From Sipunculus nudus (taxonomy: Eukaryota; Annelida; Sipuncula; Golfingiida; Sipunculidae): a DNA stretch of 64,000 bases. Positions 47,801-59,054 of the stretch are shown in pieces. Each line of letters begins with the position of its first letter. Positions within the stretch are counted from its first letter, which is position 1. The notes below the pieces were generated by a model. The model saw only the letters and a list, made by a program, of their open reading frames with translations. It was not told where the DNA came from and searched no databases. The stretch lies in the NCBI GenBank assembly GCA_026874595.1, contig CM049313.1, positions 64,488,159 through 64,552,158 on the forward strand. Reading direction: 5' to 3'. A program made the translations under genes and the position numbers.

Positions 47801-49870
47801 GTTTATCCTTGGCCTCATCTCTTGAAATGTTTGAGACGGGTCTTTAAACCAACGCCCTTCTCAATCTTAAATTTGACTGAGGAGGCTGTTTAACCTGGGC
47901 CCAATATTGTGTATTTTTGATTGAGACGGGTCTTTAACCTACGCACTTCTCAATTTTTCATTTGACCGAGGCGGCTGTTTATCCTGAGCCCCATCTTACA
48001 AGTGTATATTTGATTCAGACGGGTCTTTTACCTACGCCCTTCTCAATCTTTAATTTGTCTGAGGCTGTTTACCCTTGTCCTCATCTCGTGTTAATATTTG
48101 AGACGGGGTTTGACCTACGCCCTTCTCAACATTTATTTTGACCGAGGCGGATATATATCCTTCGCCTCATCTCGTGTAAATGTTTGAGACGGGTCTTTAA
48201 ACCTACGCCCTTCTCAATCTTTAATTTGACTGAGGCGGCTGTTTATCCTGAGCCCCGTCTTGTGTATATTTGATTGAGATGGGTCTTTAACCTACGCCCT
48301 TCTCAATCTTTATTTTGACCGAGGCTGTTTATCCTTGGCCTAATCTCGTATAAATGTTTGAGACGGGTCTTTAAACCTCACCCTTCGCAATCTTTTATTT
48401 GATTGGGGCTGTTTATCCTTGGCCTCATCTCATGTAAATATTTGAGACGGGTCTTTAAACCTACGCCCTAAGCAATTTTTAATTTGACTGAGGCGGCTGT
48501 TTAACCTGGGTCTGATCTCGTCCGAATATTTGATTGAGACTGGTCTTTAAACCTACGCCCTTCGCAATCTTTAATTTGACTGAGCCGGCTGTTTAACCTG
48601 GGCCTGATCTCGTCCGAATATTTGGTTGAGACGATTCAATAAACCTACGCCCTTCTCAATCTTTAATTTGACTGAAGCAGCTGTTTCTTCTTAGTCTCAT
48701 CTCGTGTAAATGTTTGAGGAGGGTCTTTAAACCTACGCCCTTCTTTATCTTTAATTTGACCGAGGCGGCTGTTTATCCTGAGCCCCGTTTTGTGTATATT
48801 TGATTGAGACGGGTCTTTAACCTACGCCATTCTCAATCTTTAATTTGATTAAGGCTGTTTACCCTTGGCCTCATCTCTGTTAATATTTAAGACGGGTCCA
48901 TAAACATAAGCTCTTCATAATATTTAATTTGACTGAGGCGGCTGTTTATCCTTGGCTTCATCTCGTGTAAATATTTGAGACGGGTCTTTAAACCTATGCC
49001 CTTCTCAATCTTTAATTTGACTGGGGCTGTTTATCCTTGGCCTCATCTCGTGTAAATATTTGAGACGGGTCTTTAAACCAAAGCCCTTCGCAATTTTTCA
49101 CTTGACTGAGGCGGCTGTTTAACCTGGGCCTGATCTAGTCCGAATATTTGATTGAGACGGGTCTTTAAACCTACAGCCTTCTGAATCTTTAGTTTGACCG
49201 AGGCGGCTATTTATTCGTGGCCAAATCTCGTGTATATATTTGAGACGGGTCCTTAAACCTACGCCCTTCTCAATCTTGAATTTGACTGAAGCTGTGTACC
49301 CTTGGCCTCATCTCATGTAAATATTTGAGACGGGTCTTTAAACCTACGCCATTCTCAATTCTTAATTCTAACGAGGCTGCTGTTTAACCTGGTCCTGATC
49401 ACGTGTGTATACTTGAAGGAGACGGGTCTTTTAAACTCCCCCCATCTCAGTTCTTAATTTGACTGAGACGGCTGTTTAACCTGAGCCTCATCTCGTGTAC
49501 ATTTTTGAGACGGGACAATAAACCTACGCCCTTCTCCATTCTTAATTTGACCGAGGCGGTTGTTTAACCTGGTCCACATTTCGTGTGTATATTTGATTTA
49601 GACGGGTCAATAAACCTACGCCCTTCTCGATCTTTAATTTGACTGATGCTGTTTATCCATGGCCTCATCTCGTGTAAATATTTGAGACGGGTCTTTAAAC
49701 CTACGCCTTCTCAATACTTTATTGGACCGAGGCGTCTGTTTTTTTGCTTGGCCTCATCTCGTGTAAATATTTGAGACGGGTCTTTAAACCTACGCCTTCT
49801 CAATACTTTATTGGACCGAGGCGTCTGTTTTTTTTGCTTTGCCTAATCTCGTGTAAATATTTGATACGGG
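44829..49870. repeat. Tandem satellite-like array of ~84-90-bp units with ~525-bp higher-order period
   Basis: About 58 units follow one another without interruption. Each has GAGACGGGTCTTTAAACC, TACGCCCTTCTCAATC, TTTAATTTGACTGAGGC, GGCTGTTTA.CC and CTCATCTCGTGTAAATATT. Units alternate between sub-types (CCTGAGCCCCATCTTG, CCTTGGCCTCATCTCG, CCTGGGCCTGATCTCG). Blocks of about six units repeat as a whole: 45961 recurs at 46485 (524 bp), and 47113 recurs at 47642 (529 bp). There is no open frame of note. The array ends one base before the 5' LTR. Confidence 0.9.
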
Positions 49871-49871
49871 T

Positions 49872-51129
49872 TGTCACCAGAAATCGGTGACAATATGTAC
49901 GGTGTTTTGTATCATAGTTTAACGAAGTCTGGTCACCAGAAATCGGTGACAATATGTACGGTGTTTTGTATCATAGTTTAACGAAGTCTGGTCACCAGAA
50001 ATCGGTGACAATATGTACGGTGTTTTGTATCATAGTTTAACGAAGTCTGTTCTCTATTGATATTGACGTGAAGCGTCATCCTAAAGCGTTGACAGGTCTT
50101 GATTGTATATATATATATTGTGTATTCTTGTATGGAATCCCATCGGCTATCAGCTGATTTATCCGTGTCACGCATCGTGTGTAATTGTTACATTTGGTAT
50201 GTGGGTCGCCATGGTGACGCTAACAGTCAAACTAGGTCACATATATCCTTATATGGGACACTTGAGAAATAAGCCAATCAGAGAACCGGATCGCCGTATT
50301 GTGACGACGATTGTGACGTCAGAGTTCAGGGAGAGACGCTGGAAGCTGCCTTCAGTTGGGTCTTGAAGCTTGAGGTGGCAGCACGCACGCACGAACATTG
50401 AAACGCCAGGAACGGCATAGAAGCAAGCTTCTACATGAAGCAAGGACCCAGCTCATAAGAACTCAGCCGTGCTGCCGAAAGAGCTTCGTATTGGCGATAT
50501 ATAGAGAGCGCGCTCGTCACCTGCCGGCCTAGTTCAGCTTGACCTAGATATATAACCGCCGTAAGCCGAGAAACCATTGCTACACGAGCAAGGTCAAGGA
50601 CTCTAAGCTCAACGTAAACAAAGGGCGCTATTGCATGCATGTGAACGTGAACCTACCCGGGTCGCTGACAAGCAAGATCAGTTGAAGATCGCTAAACTCA
50701 GAAAGACTAGATCTATATGGTACTAACCATACGCTAGATTCTACACAAAACAGTAACCAGAGATCTCTGAAGGAACTGGACTTTATGGTTTTTTTATATA
50801 AACCATGGACTCAGGAAAAATATCCTGTAATTTTAATGTGAAGAACTGTCGTATTGACACATCAACGCACACACTCACATTGGTGTCTCTGTAAGTATTG
50901 TCTTGAATTATATTTGTGAATTTAACCTGATGTCTCATAGTTTCTATTGATCTGGGTGTATGATTGTCTGGTATTTTTATACACGTCCTTAAAAGAACCT
51001 GGAAATGTCACCTGTAATGACCGGGATCTAATTTCTTGATTAATGAAATCAAGTGGCGAGCGTTAACCCATCCTATTGTTTTATAGGATATATCCGTTGT
51101 AAAGTTTTCACGTTAAGTCAGGGGTGACA
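49872..51129 (+). repeat. 5' LTR
   Basis: Close to the 3' LTR over its length, but it begins with three tandem copies of a 59-bp piece (GTCACCAGAAATCGGTGACA at 49873, 49932 and 49991) where the 3' LTR has one. The LTR contains TATA-like GATATATAG near 50497 and a TGACGTCA octamer near 50310. Confidence 0.9.
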
Positions 51130-51134
51130 TTGTA

Positions 51135-51150
51135 TGGCGAGCGTGCCAGG
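51135..51150 (+). other. Candidate primer-binding site
   Basis: TGGCGAGCGTGCCAGG, five bases after the LTR, starts with TGG as expected for pairing to a tRNA 3' CCA end. I do not assign the tRNA. Confidence 0.5.
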
Positions 51151-51845
51151 ATATAATTAGCCTTAAAAAACTGGCTAATTACAGTAAGTTTCAGAAGTTT
51201 TGAACTGAGAAAACAGTACTGAAACCAGACATTCATATACTCAAACCAGAGTTGATCTGAATTAATAATTGGAAATGACACCAAACTGATGTTATAGTGT
51301 ATACTTGCTCAATGAAATTACCCCACTATTAGGAGTTAATATTTATTCAGTGAGAATATTACCTGAAGCACAACATTGTTTCAGGATTAGCATATACCTT
51401 GAAGATTTGGCTAGAACACATGCATGTTTTGTGAGTAATGCTAGTTCAGTGATACCTGAACATCATTACTGGTTTGATATAAACCCAGATTAGAGTGAAA
51501 ATTTTTGATGTTGTTAGATACGCCCTGGTATAATTTTTTCTACACTAGTTTGTGATTGGTCACGTGGTAGGGTCTCTTGACAGGTAAGTTTACCCCTCCC
51601 GATTGGCATGGTAATCATAGGTGCATGGTGTTTATTGATATCTTGATATCCATCCGTCCATCCGTCTGACCCTTCGTCCGACCTTCCGTCCGTCCGTATA
51701 AGTAGAATTTTGATGCGTAGAGCTACCGTAGTGTTATTGTACGGATACCGCCGGTTCGTTAGGTTGGCTTTAACAGTACGTATTTACGGATTTTTAAGAG
51801 CGGATATTACTAGATACTGGAATCTTACTAGGTTAGAGCGTTACC

Positions 51846-54806
51846 ATGGAGACGTTAGAGTCACTTGTTAGATGCGGACAGGCCTTGGGGCTTAAGGACC
51901 AGGCTTTACAAGATTATGTTGAGGCTAGACGGCGTGCGGATGAAGAACGTGAGGAAAGAGCTAGGCAACGTGAAATAGAGAAGGAACAGCGGGAATTAGA
52001 GCGGGAATTAGAGCGTGAGCAGCGGGAATTAGAGCGCGAGCGAGAGGCTAGAGCCCACGAAATAGAGGTTCTAAGGTTAAAGTCTGACTCTGGGGTTAAA
52101 GAAGAGAGAAATAGGGATGTATTCCCGAAAATCCAGCTTCCACCTTTTGATGAGGCTCACGATCAGCTAGATGCGTTTCTTGAGCGATTTGAACGATTAG
52201 CTGTATGTCAAGGCTATGATAGGGAGAATTGGGCGTTACACCTGAGTCCGTTACTGCGGGGTAAGGCGCTAGGGACTTACACACAGTTATCGGTTAGTGA
52301 GGCCATGGATTACGATAAGTTAAAGATAGCCTTGTTAAAGCGATACCAAATGACCGAAGAGGGTTATCGACACAAGTTTCGGACTTGTAGGCCTGAGCGA
52401 GGCGAAACGCCGAGTCAGTTTGCGGTGAGACTGAGTGGATACCTAGACCATTGGATAGGGATGGCAGGGGTCGGAGGTGACTACGACGGGGTAGTTAACC
52501 TGTTGATGTGTGAGCAGTTCGTAAACTGTTGTAGTAGGGATCTCTCTATGTTTTTGAAAGAGAGACGGTGTCGTGACTTTGATAGTATGGTAGACTTAGC
52601 CGAGAGTTATACGGAGGCTCACGGTGTACACAGCCTTACAGCAGGTCCTCGTTATGGCAATAATGTGCCGCGTCCAGCGCAACCGGTATCTCAGCCTAGA
52701 GAGAAGCGAGAGGTTGAGCGCAGTCAGGACGGTCAGACATTTAAGCCATCAGGAGGCATCAGATGTTATTTATGTAATGAACTGGGACATAAGGCGCGGG
52801 AATGTAAGACTAGTGCCCGGTCGAGGCCTAGGTCTTCCCCTCAAGTAGGGCGTGCTGCTGGCGATCAGCAGAGGTATAGGACTAATTTTAGCCCCCCGTA
52901 TAACCCAAAACAGAAACGGGAGACTATGTCAATGGCAGTAGTCGAGGCGGAAACGGAGACAGTCGGTGCGGTGAAACCGGAAGTAGAGAGTCCGAGTCAG
53001 TCGTTAGGATTTGCTGCCCAGACAGAAGGCGGAATCTCGTTACCTGTGTGTGAAGGGCTGGTGAATGGTAAGTCAGCGAGGGTGCTGCGGGATTCGGGAT
53101 GTTCCTCGGCAGGAATACGTGAGTCGTACGTGGAGCCGAATCAGTTCACCGGACACCAGGTCGAGTGTAGGTTGTTCGACGGGTCTGTAAGACAATTTCC
53201 TACGGCTAGGATTAATGTGGACTGTGCGTACTTTGTCGGTACTATCGAGGCAATGGTGGTCGGGGATGCTGTATGTGATTTAGCGCTAGGTAACGTAGCG
53301 GGAGCGCGTGGTCCGTATGATCCGGACCCGACGTGGAAGTCTGAGCGGTCCTCAGGCATAGTGTGTGACGGTGTAGAGTCACAAAAGGAGGTGTCGTCCG
53401 CGGTGGAGACACGGAGCGCTGCACGAGAGAAACAGATACCGACGCGTAGCTTGAATGTTGCAAGCCCAGTTGCCGATGTGAGTCCGGCCGAATTTTTGAA
53501 GGCGCAGGAGGAGGATGGGTCTTTAGCGCCGTACTGGAGGCTAGCTAGAGAGGCTAGAAATGATAGTCCATTTAGAATTGAGGACGGATATTTAGTTCGG
53601 GTTGTGAGTGATAAACGGGGAGATCAAGATGGATCTCGAGTGGTGGTACCTCAGACGTTACGGTACGACGTAATGAGGATGGGCCACGAAGCGGTTATGG
53701 CGGGCCATCAGGGCATAGACAAAACGCACGACCGCGTGAGAACTCAGTTTTTCTGGAAAGGGATGTATAATGACATTGCTGAGTTTTGCAAGTCCTGTCC
53801 CATTTGCCAGAAAACCATACCGAAAGGCAAGGTGCCTGGAGCTACGTTAGGCCAGATGCCATTAATTGATGAGCCCTGGCGTAGAATTTCGATGGATCTG
53901 GTTGGGCCGATCCATCCAGCGTCTGAGAGAGGTCACAGGTATATTCTGACCGTTATGGATTATGCCACTAGATATCCGGAGGCTGTTGCTTTAAAGAACA
54001 TAGATACAGTCTCTGTGGCTGATGCGCTAGTTGATATTTATGCGCGGTTAGGAGTGCCGTCAGAGGTGCTTACTGACATGGGAACACAATTTACGTCAGA
54101 CCTCATGCGAGAAGTTAGCCGTGTTTTGTCTGTAAGACAGCTCACCACTACTCCTTACCATCCTATGTGCAACGGAATGGTGGAGAGATTCAATGGAACG
54201 TTAAAGTTAATGTTGAAACGGATGTGCGAGGAAAGACCGCGAGATTGGGATCGGTACCTCAGCGCCGTGCTTTTTGCGTACCGAGAAGCGCCACATGAGA
54301 GCACAGGGTTCTCACCCTTTGAGTTGCTCTATGGTAGGATCGTTAGAGGACCGATGCGGATTCTAAGGGATCTGTGGACCAAGCGAGATACTAGCGTCGA
54401 GACTAAAACCACGTACCAATACATCCTGGACCTACAAGACAAACTAAGCGACACATGCGCGTTAGCTAGAGAGGCGTTGAACAAACCAGCGAACAGACAC
54501 AGACTGTTATATGATAGAGGTAAATGCACGCGCAGGTTTGAGGCCGGAGACGAAGTTTTGTTGTTACTCCCGACGGAGCGGAACAAATTAATGGTACAGT
54601 GGAAAGGCCCCTATACTATTGTAAACAGGGTTGGGGACTTAGACTATCGGATTAAGATTGGCGATAAGGTTAAAACCTTCCACGTGAATATGCTGAAACG
54701 GTACCATGCTAGAAACGAGTCCCAGCATATTCTGGCAGCGGTAGCCAAGGGCGCACCTGATTCTATACATGATCCTGACGGTGTAGACGGGAATACAGAG
54801 CACTGA
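51846..54806 (+). CDS. Retrotransposon gag-protease-integrase polyprotein (986 codons)
   Basis: One open frame. Residues ~20-85 are a charged Glu/Arg coiled coil. Residues ~95-275 are a retrotransposon gag domain. A CCHC zinc knuckle lies at C307-C310-H315-C320. The aspartic protease is marked by D416-S-G. Integrase follows, with an HHCC zinc domain starting near H614, a catalytic triad D684, D744, E780 (59 and 35 residues between), and the C-terminal GPY/F-like part (WKGPYTIVNRVG). The frame ends just after a spacer. In most gypsy elements RT and RNase H come between protease and integrase; here nothing of them lies there. The frame is intact, so this half could still be expressed. Confidence 0.9.
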   Translation: METLESLVRCGQALGLKDQALQDYVEARRRADEEREERARQREIEKEQRELERELEREQRELEREREARAHEIEVLRLKSDSGVKEERNRDVFPKIQLPPFDEAHDQLDAFLERFERLAVCQGYDRENWALHLSPLLRGKALGTYTQLSVSEAMDYDKLKIALLKRYQMTEEGYRHKFRTCRPERGETPSQFAVRLSGYLDHWIGMAGVGGDYDGVVNLLMCEQFVNCCSRDLSMFLKERRCRDFDSMVDLAESYTEAHGVHSLTAGPRYGNNVPRPAQPVSQPREKREVERSQDGQTFKPSGGIRCYLCNELGHKARECKTSARSRPRSSPQVGRAAGDQQRYRTNFSPPYNPKQKRETMSMAVVEAETETVGAVKPEVESPSQSLGFAAQTEGGISLPVCEGLVNGKSARVLRDSGCSSAGIRESYVEPNQFTGHQVECRLFDGSVRQFPTARINVDCAYFVGTIEAMVVGDAVCDLALGNVAGARGPYDPDPTWKSERSSGIVCDGVESQKEVSSAVETRSAAREKQIPTRSLNVASPVADVSPAEFLKAQEEDGSLAPYWRLAREARNDSPFRIEDGYLVRVVSDKRGDQDGSRVVVPQTLRYDVMRMGHEAVMAGHQGIDKTHDRVRTQFFWKGMYNDIAEFCKSCPICQKTIPKGKVPGATLGQMPLIDEPWRRISMDLVGPIHPASERGHRYILTVMDYATRYPEAVALKNIDTVSVADALVDIYARLGVPSEVLTDMGTQFTSDLMREVSRVLSVRQLTTTPYHPMCNGMVERFNGTLKLMLKRMCEERPRDWDRYLSAVLFAYREAPHESTGFSPFELLYGRIVRGPMRILRDLWTKRDTSVETKTTYQYILDLQDKLSDTCALAREALNKPANRHRLLYDRGKCTRRFEAGDEVLLLLPTERNKLMVQWKGPYTIVNRVGDLDYRIKIGDKVKTFHVNMLKRYHARNESQHILAAVAKGAPDSIHDPDGVDGNTEH

Positions 54807-54810
54807 TAGA

Positions 54811-55404
54811 CCTAAGACAAAGAAGGCTTTGCGAGCATTCCTAGGTCTTACAGGGTACTATCGAAAATTCGTGCCAAACTATGCGGAAATAGCGGTGCCC
54901 TTGACTGATCTAACGCGTAAAGGTCAACCTAACAAACTAGACTGGAAACCCGTACACGAGAACGCGTACTGTTCTTTAAAGGCTAAACTGTCAGACCCTC
55001 CCATACTGAAGCTACCTGATTTCAGTAAACGATTTTATTTGAAATGTGATGCATCTGATGTGGGTATTGGCTGTATCCTGATGCAAAGACACGAGGGGAT
55101 CATGCACCCAGTAGCTTATGCCAGTCGTAAACTATTGCCCAGGGAGAGAAATTACTCCACCATCGAGAAAGAGTCATTAGCAAATGTATGGTCTGTACAG
55201 AAATTTGAGATGTACCTGGCTTGTAGACCGTTCACCATTCAGACCGACCACAAACCATTAAAGTGTATTAGCAAATCAAAATGTGCTAATAAGAGAGTAA
55301 TGAGATGGGCACTGGTTCTACAAGAGTTTAGATTTGATATTGAAGCAGTGTCAGGTAAACTAAACCATGGACCTGATTTTCTTAGCAGACTGCCTGAGTG
55401 TTAG
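54811..55404 (+). pseudogene. Retrotransposon RT C-terminal remnant plus RNase H
   Basis: This lies in the +1 frame relative to the preceding ORF, directly after its stop. It starts inside the RT connection region (RPKTKKALRAFLGLTGYY) and continues through the RNase H domain: CDASDVGIG, TIEKES, QTDHKPL and a final PDFLSR. These supply the four acidic RNase H residues. The fingers and palm of RT, with the Asp-Asp catalytic pair, are absent, and there is no in-frame ATG at the start. An internal deletion at about 54800-54811 explains both facts. Confidence 0.85.
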
Positions 55405-55610
55405 GATGTAATGAGCTACAGTGTTTAGCCAGTTAAAGTCTAAACATGTACAAGATTTTGCCCTGTGTCATAGACCGTGGGCATGTACTAATGACAACTT
55501 GTTACATGACCCTTATGTATTGCTATGTATTGCTACATGTAAATATGTTTAGCTGGACCCTGTAAGATAGAACGATACGATGTATCGAGAAAATACTGTG
55601 TATTTTCCTT

Positions 55611-55625
55611 AAAAGGAGGGGGTGA
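55611..55625 (+). other. Polypurine tract
   Basis: AAAAGGAGGGGGTGA ends immediately before the 3' LTR, as expected for plus-strand priming. Confidence 0.75.
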
Positions 55626-56752
55626 TGTCACCAGAAATCGGTGACAATATGTACGGTGTTTTGTATCATAGTTTAACGAAGTCAGTTCTCTATTGATATT
55701 GACGTGAAGCGTCATCCTAAGGCGTCGGCAGGTCTTGATTGTGTATATATATTGTGTACTCTCGTATGAAATCCCATCGGCTATCAGCTGATTTATCCGT
55801 GTCGCGCATCGTGTGTATTGTTACATTTGGTATGTGGGTCGCCATGGTGACGCTAACAGTCAAACTAGGTCACATATATCCTTATATGGGACACTTGAGA
55901 AATGAGCCAATCAGAGAACCGGATCGCCGTATTGTGACGACGATTGTGACGTCAGAGTTCAGGGAGAGACGCTGGAAGCTGCCTTCAGTTGGGTCTTGAA
56001 GCTTGAGGTGGCAGCACGCACGCACGAACATTGAAACGCCAGGAACGGCATAGAAGCAAGCTTCTGCATGAGGCAAGGACCCAGCTCATAAGAACTCAGC
56101 CGTGCTGCCGAAAGAGCTTCGTATTGGCGATATAGAGAGAGCGCGTTTGTCACCTGCCGGCCTAGTTCAGCTTGACCTAGATACATAACCGCCGTAAGCC
56201 GTGAACCCATTGCTACACGAGCAAGGTCAAGGACTCTAAGCTCAACGTAAACAAAGGGCGCTATTGCATTCTTGTGAACGTGAACCTACCCGGGTCGCTG
56301 ACAAGCAAGATCAGTTGAAGATCGCTAAACTCAGAAAGACTATATGCTGCTAACCACACGCTAGATTCTACACAAAACAGTAACCAGAGATCTCTGAAGG
56401 AACTGGACTTTATTGGTTTTTATACAAACCACGGACTCAGTAAATATCCTGTATTTTTAATGTGAAGAACTGTCGTATTGACACATCAACGCACACACTC
56501 ACACTTGTGTCTCTGTAAGTATTGTCTTGAATATATTTGTGAATTTAACCTCATGTCTCATAGTTTCTATCGATCTGGGTGTATGATTGTCTGGTATTTT
56601 TATACACGTCCTTAAAAGAACCTGGAAATGTCACCTGTAATGACCGGGATCTAATTTCTTGATTAATGAAATCAAGTGGCGAGCGTTAACCCATCCTGTT
56701 GTTTTATAGGATATATCCGTTGTAAAGTTTTCACGTTAAGTTAGGGGTGACA
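55626..56752 (+). repeat. 3' LTR
   Basis: 1127 bp. It matches the 5' LTR with scattered substitutions and small indels, so the element is not a very recent insertion. Confidence 0.9.
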
Positions 56753-58070
56753 GACTATTTATACATTAAATTATATTATATTATATGAATGAATATATTA
56801 AGAATGTGGCATACCATGCAATCAAAGGAGGTAATAAAACTCGTTTTGTATTAATTTACATTTACCAGCACGAAATCAAATTATATCATATAATTTAAGT
56901 TATATTATGTTGTCATATTATGTCATACTCTTTCATATTATATTGTCATGTCATGTTATATTATAATATTTATGTTTTCATATTATATTACATTATATCA
57001 CATTAATCCATGTCATGTATTATATTATGTTATATTATATTATGTTGTGTTATATTATGTATTTTTTGTGTTATGTTACATTTTAACATATTTCATTATA
57101 ATATATTCCATTTTATTATGTAAGGTAATGTTCTATTATATTACATCACATTACATTTTAATATCTCATGTCCTTTTATATTATATAATATAATTACAGT
57201 TTGGCAAATCTTGTTATGTTATGTTATGTTATGTCATGTCTGGTTTGGTTTTTCTATTAAATAATGTTTCAATACATCATGTCATGTTATGTTTTGCTAT
57301 ATTAAATAAAATATCTTACATTTTATTACCTTACTTAGTTATTAGTATTATATATTATTTTATAATATTACATTATTATATTATATATTTAAGCGTACAA
57401 TTGAAATTCACATATATATTTATAAAGACAACGATAATGAGAAATTTTGTTTTATTATATTATATATTATTATACTACATTATATCATATATATATTATG
57501 TCGTGTCTTTTAATTTGATGATAAATAATATTATATGTTATATTATATTATAATATATATTATATTATACACTGAAAGACATAACATTACATTATCTCTC
57601 ATTATTATATTGTCTCATATTTTATAGAATCATTTTATATTATGTGATACTATGAAAAGGTATTTTATTATATCTGACTTATATCACATTATATCTATAT
57701 TTTATTCACATTATGTTCGCCATGTACGTATTTGTCAGGGTTACATCTGTGTTTGGGTCAGTGATAGTGAGTGGAACATGTTTGAATTATATTGTATTAT
57801 ATTATATTATATTATATTATATTATATTATATATTATATTATAATTTATTATATATTATATTATCTAAGATTATATTATATTAAAAGAATTTTATACGCA
57901 GTATTCAATACTATATCTATATTCATCAAACGGTCAGTGAAAGTGAGAAAACACGATATATGTTATTATATCAAATAACATTAACTTATATTGACTTATG
58001 TTTATTTAAATTGACTCATATTAACTGAATAAAGTAATATAAATTTATATTAACTTATATTAACTAGTAT
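56753..58070. repeat. AT-rich simple-sequence block
   Basis: Dominated by TATTATAT, TTATGTTATA and related words. Tyr/Ile/Leu-rich open frames here (56948-57193, 57221-57553, 57652-57978) come from composition. Confidence 0.8.
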
Positions 58071-58429
58071 TATAAGCTTAACCATATTCAGTTCTTAAAA
58101 CTTTGTGCGATCAATATTTGATTCCAGGTGCATTAAATAAATAAGTTGTCAAATTTCACGTGCACAGGTCTGTGTAATCCCAGCGCATGTGGTCCGATGG
58201 ACGTAAAATACTAAAATTGTTCTAATAAGTTACAATACAGTTCACGGAAGAAAGGATATAAAAATATTATAAGTTGAAACAGATTATACCGACCTTTATA
58301 GGTATAATACAACACAGTCGCTTGAATCCTCATTTTAGGGGATATGGTAAGAAACCGATAGAGCGAAGGACACACGCATGTTTGGGTACCTCTTTTGTGA
58401 TATACGTTGTCTAATATACTAACTACGTA

Positions 58430-58690
58430 TATATAAGGCACGGCCATGAACTCATAAAGTGTTACGTTTCGTCCAATGCTCGAAAAGATCACACTCACAA
58501 ACAAGGATTCAAGCGACTGCGAATACAACCACAAAATAGCGAAAAGGTGGAAAGACAGAGAGGACCAGCCGTGCGAACAAAATGACGTCATCACAACGTG
58601 CGTAACCAAAACAAAACGTAGCGCATGCGCGCATCATCGGTCGCCAGCTTGGTGGTTGCTACGCGACGGCCATTGTTCATTTTTTTGAGG
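58430..58690. promoter_or_regulatory. CpG-rich promoter-like patch
   Basis: In AT-rich surroundings this stretch holds a full CRE palindrome TGACGTCA (58583-58590), an NRF1-type palindrome GCGCATGCGC (58621-58630) and GTTGCTACGCGAC (58655-58667), which resembles an RFX X-box. This combination is typical of animal housekeeping or ciliary-gene promoters. No confident exon is linked to it. Confidence 0.4.
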
Positions 58691-59054
58691 ATATAAGGAA
58701 ATGCGAGGGGTTTTATGATATTTAATGATTTATATTAATAAAAATATCAAATCATATATATTGGAGGGGAAGGTTTATAAATTGTAAAGTCACATCATTG
58801 TTAAAAAAAATTGGTAAGACATATTTTAATCCAGCTATGCGGGCCTGTCATGTTTTAGATGGTATAGGCCTAACACTGTTATCAGTGATTACCCATCATT
58901 AATTAATAAAATGTCGGTGGATTTTTTATTCACAAAGTATGCTTCAAATGTGAATTATTAGCTAAACTGATAACGCACATTGTGAAGTAGCGACAATATT
59001 TGGTGGGTAAAAATGGGAGCATTTCCTGGGAAGAACATATTTTTATAAACTTAC
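58691..59054. other. AT-rich stretch downstream of the orphan exon donor
   Basis: Intron-like sequence following the minus-strand donor at 59055. I found no partner exon. Confidence 0.35.

Larger units (their letters stand above)
49872..56752 (+). mobile_element. Ty3/gypsy-superfamily LTR retrotransposon with integrase upstream of RT/RNase H (Gmr1-type order), RT core deleted
   Basis: Two LTRs (49872-51129, 55626-56752) start TGTCACC and end GGTGACA. Between them are a primer-binding-site candidate, a gag-protease-integrase frame, a frame with the RT C-terminus and RNase H, and a polypurine tract. Canonical Ty3/gypsy order puts integrase last. Here it precedes RNase H, as in Ty1/copia and in the Gmr1 group of gypsy-like elements (family knowledge). 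The RT palm with its Asp-Asp motif is missing between the two frames, so the copy cannot be autonomous. No matching target duplication is seen (CGGGT left, GACTA right). Confidence 0.88.

Noticed and set aside
44829-49870. CRISPR-like array
   Set aside because: Units are contiguous and diverged with no unique spacers, and the DNA is animal nuclear.
54806-54829. Programmed frameshift joining the two retrotransposon frames
   Set aside because: The second frame starts after the RT palm, so a frameshift alone could not produce a complete RT. Deletion explains it better.
49872-56752. Retrovirus with an envelope gene
   Set aside because: No third frame with a signal peptide or membrane segment lies between RNase H and the 3' LTR, so this is an LTR retrotransposon.
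56948-57978. Tyr/Ile-rich open frames that look like membrane proteins
   Set aside because: They come from TATTATAT simple sequence.
58211-58609. 132-codon minus-strand open frame
   Set aside because: No ATG at its start, no recognised motif, and it overlaps the promoter-like patch. Kept out for lack of support.
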